From Romanomermis culicivorax (Eukaryota > Nematoda > Enoplea > Mermithida > Mermithidae): a DNA stretch of 64,000 nucleotides. A program made the position numbers and the translations under genes. The stretch spans positions 992,001-1,056,000 of the forward strand of contig CAWUHX010000086.1 in NCBI GenBank assembly GCA_963922205.1. The letters run 5' to 3'. Shown here piece after piece: positions 56,897-64,000 of this stretch. The notes beneath the pieces were generated by a model. It searched no databases and was not told where the DNA came from. It saw nothing but the letters and a program-made list of their open reading frames with translations. Position 1 is the first letter of the stretch. Every line of letters begins with the position of its first letter.

Positions 56897-58383
56897 AACA
56901 GAAATTAAGTCACGTTTTGAACACACGAAAAAAGAATATTTGTTCAATACAACATATCTTGGCTATTGCGGCCTTGGATATATGCCTGGGTCAATGGAAC
57001 CCAATTGTATATTGTCCCACTTGCATCCAATGACAATAGGTATAGGGGATCGAGAGTTTGCGAGCATCGAACATGCATACAAATATTTGGAAGCCTATTT
57101 CTTGGTGCAAAACATAGAAACTCGTGACAGTTTGTGCCAAAGTAAAAAAGCAAAAACGAAAATGAAATTGCATTTCTACATGAGATTTTTCATTTCAGAG
57201 ATTTTAGAAAACATGGATCCTCTAATGGCTAAATGATCCGTTTCACATTTGCATGAGGGAAAGTGGCTTTTCATCAAGCAGTACATAATGCTGAGCTTGG
57301 ACATACGAAAAGTAGCTTTTTTTCTAGAATTGACATTTTTTTGTTCATAAACTATTGATTAAGTAAATGTAAAGTGTAAAATTCATGAAAAAATTTTATT
57401 TTTAATAGTTTGATCAAAATGAGGATGTGAAAAGATTTATAACGACCACGGACCACAGGAAATTGTTCTATCATTGAACTCGTGAACAATAATTTCTGGG
57501 GAATTGGTAAAAATAAAAAATGCATAAATATGAAATCAAAATGTGCATTTGTGAATATCTTTTCCGGTCCTGATGGGCATGGCCACAACATGTGGGGAAG
57601 ATTTGTCAGGCCATATGAAACCAATTGTTTCCAGATTACTTTTTCATAGGGGACAGTTCAATCAGTGACATTCAACTGGACAACAGTGTCCATATTTCTA
57701 TTCCCAGCAGTGGCTTGGACATGGTGTCCCAAAGTTGCGGAAGTAGTATCAAACATGCCTCGAAAGGGTGTAATTTTAAAGGTGGGATCGAACGACCAAG
57801 CCCTGAAGGATGGTACATATAAAGGGCGCGTATATAATTCAAATATAGTAGAAGAAGTGTAGAAAACTTTATTTCAGTTAGATTTTAAAGTTTATATCAC
57901 ATTTTAGTTGGCACGTAATCTCATTCAATTTGGACATGTGTTAGACGAAATGTACCATATACCTGTCATCATGTCTGTTGTTTTGCCTCCTAGAGGAGAT
58001 GAAAAAATGGAGCAGTACTTATACTTTAAAATTTCCTGCTGCATATAAAAAGCACAACATTGATGAGCTCTCATAGTATTCTCTTCATTTAGTTCAGTCT
58101 AATTTTGGATGCTATATAAGATACTTTGGTTCATAATGAATTGATTTTTTTGGTGTTTTTTTAAAGGTGGCTCGGGACATTGGGGCAAAATTTGAGATGA
58201 CAAAAACAAAAGCTCGATACTAATCTTGTCATTTTCAATGCTTTCGACGAATTGACATCTAGCACAAATTTTGCTCGTGATAGAGTCCACTTGAATGATC
58301 GTGGTCGATTATGTTTCATCAAAATTTCATGCCATGCATTGCGTGGCTTGGAGTGCAATGATGGTTGCCATTTTTTATGTTAA
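56897..58383 (+). pseudogene. NADAR domain joined to SGNH/GDSL hydrolase domain, decayed
   Basis: NADAR part: after AAAATTTCAG an exon encodes ILSHLHPMTIGIGDREFASI and EHAYKYLEA, the N-terminal 'LSNFyP....dg..f.s.EHaYqy.ka' signature. FHQAVHNAELGHTK follows near 57270, and GPDGHGHNMWGRF near 57570 is the C-terminal 'G.G.N..G' signature. NADAR domains cleave ADP-ribose- or riboflavin-related N-glycosides. SGNH part: after TTTCCAG (57634) comes FFIGDSSISDIQL (block I Ser), then in the next frame KGVILKVGSND (block III), then exon 57908-58014 (LARNLIQFGHVLDEMYHIPV) after a ~60-bp intron, and ARDRVHLNDRGR near 58276 (block V Asp and His), ending TAA at 58381-58383. All catalytic blocks survive, but frame changes near 57725 and 58220 and between the two domains indicate a pseudogene. 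Confidence 0.65.
57635..58383 (+). pseudogene. SGNH/GDSL-type hydrolase domain
   Basis: This is the hydrolase half of the decayed gene described for 56897-58383. The nucleophile Ser lies in GDSS (57650s), the oxyanion Gly and Asn in VGSND (57785-57800) and the Asp-x-x-His in DRVH (58279-58290). Family members are small serine esterases; those fused to other domains in invertebrates have no settled substrate. Phase-0 splice sites at 57847/57908 keep block III and the next exon in one frame. An approximately one-base shift near 57725 separates block I from block III. Confidence 0.6.
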
Positions 58384-58389
58384 AATTGT

Positions 58390-60250
58390 TGTCTTGATCT
58401 GTTTTCTTGAGTCCCAAGAATAAATTTTGTAGGTGAGGAGCAGCTTCTAAGAAAAAAGATTAGATATTTGTCAGTTGACAGATGAATTTACTTTTTTGTT
58501 GATGGTGATTGTGTCAAGTGTGCCCGTGTTTCAGTTGCTGACAGCTCAAAAAACAAGAAATGATGATTAAATTTTTAAATGTCTTGAATTGAAAAGTTAT
58601 TTTTGATTGACAGTGACTGTATGCTTGTACTTATTTCCTTTGTGTGACATCTTGCATGCGAGTGGATTTTTTTGATGTATAGAAGCAAAAAATCATTTTT
58701 TCTGGTTGGATTGATGGGACATACGACAAATGGACCTGATTGCAGTGCGGTTTTTGAATAAGTGAGCCAGTTTGTACTTTCTCATCAATTTTCCTGTGAT
58801 ATTAATGTAGATCAATGTTTGCCCAAAACATACCTATCTCTACTGCCCTAATTTCCTTTCATACTTCCCCTCTTCATCCAGTAATGCATTTTCAATGTCC
58901 ACTCCAATCATACAAAAAAAAACAAAAAAAACTTTTTAAATTACTCTTATTTTGGTGTATCCCTCCAGTACAAATAATATTTGACACATTTCAATAGAGT
59001 ATGTTAATCCAAATAGTTTCACATTTTTTTGTGTATAATTTTTGTTATATAATTTGTATGATATATTCAGTTTGTGTAGTAAATAGTTGTTACTATTTTT
59101 TTGATGCAGTAAATATTTGTGTTTTATTACCTGTAAAAGTAGGTTTTCAATTTGCCTAAATTGTGGCACACTCTGCTGCCCTACTGAACACATCTGAAAA
59201 ATAGAAATTTTTGTTACATGATAGAAATTATTTTAGAATCAATGTTTATGAAGAAAGGTGAAAAATTAATACATTTGAGAAACTTTCATTTTTTGTCATA
59301 TTATTCAAGCATCGGAGATCTTTAAATCTAAAAAGTTTGAGTTGATTCTAAGATTTGTTTTTTTTACTTGAGGTAACTCAAGGAACCACATTGCAGGAAA
59401 ATAAACATCCCTCATGACTGCTTAATGAGCCAACTTAGTGCATCACTACCATCATATAAAATGATCCTTGTAACTGTGATTTGAACTTGGAATGTGGTCT
59501 TTGTGGTTGGAGATGATGATCATCTTCAGGATAAGATTGTATAGATGATTTCTGTTGTTTTCTTTCTCAACAAGAATACGAGGCATACAACAGCAATAGC
59601 CCACAATGCTAAAGGTTTATTCACATTTCACATTGTGATATTTGTGTGTTGAATGAATAGTTACAGAAGTAGTTAGCCAAAGTTTTTCATCAAGTTTTTA
59701 AATCAACCATTTTCATGCCACGGATTTTTCTGCAACAAATCCAAGACATTGATTTCCTTTTCTGGACAATATGTAAAACGCTCAATCTAGGAGTATTTCA
59801 AGCTGCCTAGGAATCATGTTTTCTTAGAATATTCTGGATTTGAATTTGGAATTGAACCCAAAATTTTTACTCACAGCTGGCTCATAGTGTTTGGTATTGT
59901 TTTGTTCATTGTTCTCAGAGATATTTATGACAAATGATTTCGAGCATGACATTCAATAATTCACCCAGCATAATACACATAGTGGGCACTAAATTACTCT
60001 CAATTTATATATTAAACAGGGGCAAAAAAAGAGAATTATTTTATTTTTATGAAGTTTTGCTGATTTGTTCAAATTATCATACATTATTGTATCACTCTTC
60101 ATTTCATTTAGATTCCAACTGAGATTAGTACACAATATTGATTTGTTGATGAGGTTACACATTTCAACTAATGGAATGTTGCATAGAAAGCACAGCTTTG
60201 TTGAGATGACCCATCATATGACTCCCAACAGTCTCATCACCAAATAGGAA
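58390..60250. other. tract with no supported feature
   Basis: No exon, domain or repeat unit that I can support. The open frames (58815-58997, 58936-59193, 59934-60122) have no splice context or motif. Confidence 0.5.
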
Positions 60251-60259
60251 TATCCAAAT

Positions 60260-60631
60260 TTAATGTAGTTCTTTCCTATGTTGGTCAATCCATTGAAGCT
60301 TCAAATTTTCAACCAAATCAATTTGAGCTGCAAAGCCAAACACAAATGATAAGACGTGGCATCCATAATAGCCAATAGTATGTGTACTACTGGGCTTTGT
60401 CACATTTATAAAGGGCAATAGCAACTTCTATAAAGAACCTGCTTTGTTTTCTCTAATGTATTCTCCAAGGCACACTTAAGTATTGGCTATCCAATTTTGA
60501 ATGATCAATAAACTTTTGAGTCTTTTGGATCTTTGACCAACATTCAACCAAGGTTTTCTTGAATGATGATGCTCGGGTACAAAAGGTGATTCATTCTCAA
60601 AGTCTTTAGCGTTTGTATTTATGATGACCAT
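60260..60631 (-). pseudogene. coding relic with two stops, unknown family
   Basis: From an ATG at 60631 (minus) one frame runs 123 codons to TAA at 60262-60260, interrupted by TAA (60478-60476) and TAG (60430-60428). Between stops the sequence looks clearly protein-like: SPFVPEHHHSRKPWLNVGQR, SKRLKSLLIIQNWIANT, later HTIGYYGCHVLSFVFGFAAQ. The basic GQRSKR stretch followed by a long helix-like segment is reminiscent of N-termini of multicopy transposon-related proteins in cnidarians and other invertebrates, but I cannot name a family. More relic coding on the same strand lies upstream (61.1-61.8 kb), so both may be one gene. Confidence 0.4.
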
Positions 60632-61279
60632 TTTCGATCTGAATATTGGGTGGTTAAATTCTTCTGTAGCTTTTCATCTCAACTAAAAATGTCTTTCTTT
60701 CTATGCTTTCATAAAATTCTCGATTTTCAGAATGTTCTACTGCTTCTTTGAAAATATATGAATTTTCAGCTCTCATTTTCACTTATACTTGTTTTATAAA
60801 TATAAAACACAGAAAATTAAGATCAATTTATTGTGCTCATCTATAACTGATGTGAACTACATCATTATATGCTGAGCTCTAAACTGAAAAGTTGCTGTTT
60901 GGTCAATCAACAAGGTAACACTTGATTAATGAGCTGATTTTGAACTTGAGCAGAGAACCAGAGTATGAAAAACATATGCCTGAATGATTCACAATTTCAT
61001 TTCGATTTACAACAAAAGATTTTGGAAAAAACTGTTTCGAAATTTCAACACAATTTAGGCTAGCATTGTTCTGTAAAGAACTGATCAGTTTTTTGATTTT
61101 GCAGTCATGCACTTTTATTCCTTACTTTTTGAAAATATCAGGGATTTGCATATTCATATGACCCAAACATCAGGTTAAAAAAGTATTGGTTGCATTGAGT
61201 GGTTTCACAAAATTTTCATTCATCTCAACATATTTCTCCCTTACTACTTCATCAAATTCAAGAATTTATACTTAATTTT

Positions 61280-61505
61280 CACCGTAAAATCTTCTTCTTT
61301 TTAATCATCATATTCTCCTTGATCAACTCTGCAATCTCATGAAGTAAATAGGCTGGTGAAAACAAGTGAAAACTTTTCTTTTTTTATGTTGAACAGTGAA
61401 TCTCATATTGGAATGTCTCAAGTGCTGTAACAATTTATTCTGTATAGAGATCTTGACACTTGGTAGCAATCTCTACCAGATGAAAAACAGATTCTGACCT
61501 TCAGT
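61280..61505 (-). pseudogene. coding relic upstream of the 60.3-kb relic
   Basis: One minus-strand frame reads SESVFHLVEIATKCQDLYTE, then after a TAA VTALETFQYEIHC, then after another stop SFHLFSPAYLLHEIAELIKE and a Lys-rich tail to TGA. Three coding-like pieces in one frame with only two stops in 75 codons suggest a pseudogene. The frame 61112-60903 (69 codons, no motif) may be a further piece. Confidence 0.3.
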
Positions 61506-61879
61506 TGAAAGAAAAATATTAAATGTCAGGACTGATAGTTCAGCTGATCCATGCGGTTGAGAAAAAGTTCTTGCATTTGAACGATTCTTGCCATTGAGAG
61601 AAAAAAAGAATTGGCAGAGATGAATTCTCCAATTTTTCAAGTCCTTCCGTTCGTCTGGAGGGGAATGCTCAAAGTTTTCTGAAAGTCTATTGATATGGCA
61701 TCCAGGATTATCATCAGAGTTATGAGACTAGCTGCACTTAGGAAGGGGTTTTGAGCACTTGGTTGATAATAACACTACAGTATGCCCCACAGTATGGAAT
61801 TGATTCAATTATGTGGGCCAACTCAGAATTCCTACTACACATTTTCACAGGTGTGGAATTTAGAAACCAATTTCTGCAG

Positions 61880-62005
61880 CGGGATTTAGGGAATTAAGGG
61901 AATTAAACGAATTTAGGGAATTAAGAGAATTTATGAAATAGGGAATTAGGGGGATTTAGGGAATTAAGAAATTAAGGGAATTTAGGAAAATTTCGGAATT
62001 ACGGA
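61880..62005. repeat. GGGAATTTA-type simple repeat
   Basis: Variants of GGGAATTAAG and GGGAATTTAG follow each other irregularly over 120 bp. This is a decayed minisatellite directly before the triplicated 140-bp repeat. Confidence 0.7.
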
Positions 62006-62017
62006 GATTTTGGAAAT

Positions 62018-62400
62018 TTTTTGACCATTCGACTTTTCCCTTTTCCACGCTAAACTCATCAGTAAGAATAGCATGAAAGAATACTTTCGAAAAGAAAGTT
62101 CTTATTGACCCTCTGTCTTTGACATGTATAGCATATGACCCTTGACCAAAGGCCAAGTTTTTGACCATTCGACTTTTCCCTTTTCTACGCTAAACTCATC
62201 AGTAAGAATAGCATGAAAGAATAATTTTCAAAAAGAAAGTTTTTATTAACCCTCTGTTTTTGACATGCATCACATATGACATAGCATATGACCCTTAACC
62301 AATGGTCAAGTTTTCTAGAAGGACTTTTTGATCATTCGATTTTTCTCTTTTCCACGCTAAACTCATCAGTAAGAATAGCTATGAAAGAAAAATTTTCGCC
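62018..62400. repeat. triplicated ~140-bp repeat upstream of the DUF3987 gene
   Basis: Units beginning TTGACCATTCGACTTTTCCC start at 62021 and 62161; a third, TTGATCATTCGATTTTTCTC, starts at 62328. Each contains CGCTAAACTCATCAGTAAGAATAGC and then ATGAAAGAA. In the first two the reading frame after ATG closes quickly; in the third it continues into the DUF3987 exon. The spacing is 140 and 167 bp. The duplicated piece therefore spans the gene's leader, start codon and probably part of its promoter. Confidence 0.8.
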
Positions 62401-64000
62401 GGAATTTTGCTTTGCAGCTTATGTTAAAGCTTTTCATGAACGTTTAGATTTTTCAAAATTGTTCGATTCAGACGAGGTAAAACTGAATGTGATACGAATT
62501 TTACTTGATTTGCAGTGCAATGCAAACTTTCTTTTACAAAATTTAGATTGGTCTTTTACTTGACGACGAAGCTCGAAAACGGAATACTAAGGTCGAACTC
62601 ATATTTTCGAATCTGTTTCCGGCGTTATCTGTTCTTGTTGCTCCAAAAGCATCATTATTAGTCAAGGTAATTTACAAATTATGGATCAGAAGAAAGAAAT
62701 ACGTACAGTAGTGGAAAGATAAATACATTCAAGAGAAAATTAAATGACAAAAAGAAAAAGGTTTAATAAAGTAAACATTTTCTGAAAAGAACACGTTACT
62801 GAAAATGAAAAAGTAAGAAATAAAAGAAAGAATCAATGATCATAAAAAATATAGATGAAATAAAATGTAGGAAAAAAATATTGAAATAAATCGTGATTTA
62901 AAAATTTTTTTTATACACGAGTTGAATTTAAGGAATCCATTTCATCATACACCATCACGCCAAATATTTTCCTCCTATCTGTTTGCGACAGTGGTGGTGG
63001 AAAAACACAAGCTTTTAATCGATATTTGGAGGATCCACTTAATGATATTGCAAAAATGAAGAAAATTTCGAAATTAATTTACCATGAGTTTACGAAATCT
63101 GGATTATTAAAAGCCCTGAAGGATGGAGGAGGGAAATTATTGTGGGCTGCTGATGAATTTGGCGAATTATTGGTGCATGCACTAAATCCCAACGACAAAG
63201 AGTGGAAAGGCTTCCGTGGTATCTTAAATAATTTTTATTCGGGTCGTGGAATCAGCAAGGCCTTTGCTGGCAGAGATACGTGCATTTTGGATCAAGTTAT
63301 ATTTTCAATCGCTGGTACGACCCAACGGCAACCTTTTTGCGCTATAATGGAAAAATTAATGAACACTAATGACGGATTAATCGATCAATTTATGCAAATT
63401 TCTGCCCCAGGCAATTCACGTCCAAATTATGGTCCAATGTCCAAACAAGTTGCAGAAATATCAAACGATTGGCCCAAAAAATTATTGCTTTATGCTTACA
63501 ATCAGCATGCCAACATTGAGCCAAAAAACTACGAGCTTAGTGAAGACGCATTGGAATGCTTACAAAGTTATAGGTCAGCTGAGCAGGAACATTGAGAAAT
63601 GATATATGATGAAGCAGAGGAAGCTTTATGTTCACCCACCACAACATTGAAGGACTTTAATTTTAATTTTGGTGATAGTAAAGATATAGATAACGCCCTT
63701 CGATGTGCTTTATTGCTACATGTAGCCAAATATTCATTCGAATATGTGCTTTCCAATAATGTCATTGACATACCCAATGAAATTCCATTGAAAACGTTGC
63801 AAGGGGCATTCGAATTAATCACAGTTTTGAAAAAACAGTTCAAAGTTTATACGACGATGCTGTCTCAAGAAGATATTCCCAGTAGTTCCAAATTGGACGC
63901 AATTGCAAGTGCATCCAGAAAAGTCACTAATGAGCAGGTTGACATAAGAAAACTAATAATGAATTTTCCTGGACCAGTTGTGACGTCAAGTTTCCTTTGT
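62381..64000 (+). pseudogene. DUF3987-family P-loop protein gene, three exons, one in-frame TGA, runs off the window
   Basis: Exon 1 (62381-62476, 32 codons from ATG) ends at GTAAAA. Exon 2 (62547-62666, 40 codons) lies between AAATTTAG and GTAATT. Exon 3 starts at 62933 after GAATTTAAG. All junctions are phase 0. Exon 2 holds FPALSVLVAPKASLLVK; exon 3 has the Walker A DSGGGKT (62987-63007), a Walker B-like LLWAADEFGELL (Asp at 63152, Glu at 63155), FSIAGTTQRQPF and a long helical region. This is the plan of DUF3987, putative ATPase/primase-associated proteins common in phages and mobile elements and multicopy in some invertebrates. A TGA at 63593-63595 interrupts the frame, which is otherwise open to 64000 with the same coding character. 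So it is a recent pseudogene, a null allele, or a sequencing error; exon boundaries were chosen by eye. Confidence 0.75.
63593..63595 (+). other. in-frame TGA in the DUF3987 exon
   Basis: Upstream the frame reads SYRSAEQEH; after TGA it continues EMIYDEAEEALCSPTTTLKD and stays open for 135 more codons with no other stop. A single nonsense base change in an otherwise intact exon is the simplest reading. No hairpin typical of selenocysteine insertion was looked for beyond the window. Confidence 0.8.

Noticed and set aside
57665-57862. Separate small gene starting at 57665
   Set aside because: Its middle is SGNH block III and its start is antisense-free filler in the wrong frame for block I; it is better read as part of the frameshifted hydrolase.
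63593-63595. TGA read as selenocysteine or a reassigned codon
   Set aside because: DUF3987 is not known as a selenoprotein family, TGA serves as the apparent terminator in other frames here, and other relics carry TAA and TAG as well; a nonsense change or error is simpler.
62381-64000. Bacterial or phage contamination as source of the DUF3987 gene
   Set aside because: The coding sequence is interrupted by two introns with GT...AG borders in phase, and base composition matches the eukaryotic surroundings.

Overview
This is eukaryotic, almost certainly invertebrate metazoan, nuclear DNA. It is strongly A+T-rich. Coding signal comes in short exon-sized blocks bounded by GT...AG introns, many of them only 50-75 bp. 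AATAAA polyadenylation signals follow some stop codons, and most of the sequence is dispersed repeat. I see no rRNA, intact tRNA, CRISPR array or operon. I cannot name the species. All gene models were read by eye from splice signals, frame continuity and family motifs.

Layout. 0-2 kb: two small unrecognised genes head to tail, the first ending in a stop and AATAAA. 2-11.4 kb: gene-poor, with a pseudo-tRNA/SINE-like block (2.85-2.94 kb), a dense irregular array of a dyad motif ACTTGT-TAC-ACAAGT (4.63-5.31 kb) and A+T-rich repeats. 11.4-15 kb: copy A of a multi-kb repeat family carrying exon-like segments. 15-31 kb: a mosaic of small DNA-transposon relics: a pair of TA-flanked poly-C elements, a 179-bp hAT-like element with a perfect 8-bp target duplication, a 324-bp G+C-rich element with a TAA duplication, a fold-back repeat and five copies of one dispersed family. 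31-43 kb: copy B of the same family, mostly in inverse orientation, with satellite-like tandem blocks and an element with 21-bp perfect inverted ends. 43.3-43.9 kb: a clean two-exon gene of unknown function.

45.8-53.7 kb: a dead Ty3/Gypsy-type retroelement on the minus strand (gag, protease, partial reverse transcriptase, RNase H, integrase). It has an envelope-like glycoprotein relic between gag and protease and is broken by at least three later insertions. 54.9-55.6 kb: another copy of the 36-37 kb satellite. 56.9-58.4 kb: a decayed gene joining a NADAR domain to an SGNH/GDSL hydrolase domain. 60.2-61.8 kb: a minus-strand coding relic. 62.38-64.0 kb: a three-exon DUF3987 P-loop protein gene, with one in-frame TGA, running off the window. 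Its start codon lies in the last unit of a triplicated 140-bp repeat.

Functionally this is a repeat graveyard with a few recognisable genes at its edges. The DUF3987 and NADAR-SGNH genes belong to families often multicopy and mobile-element-associated in invertebrates (inference), so even they may be selfish-element cargo rather than host genes.
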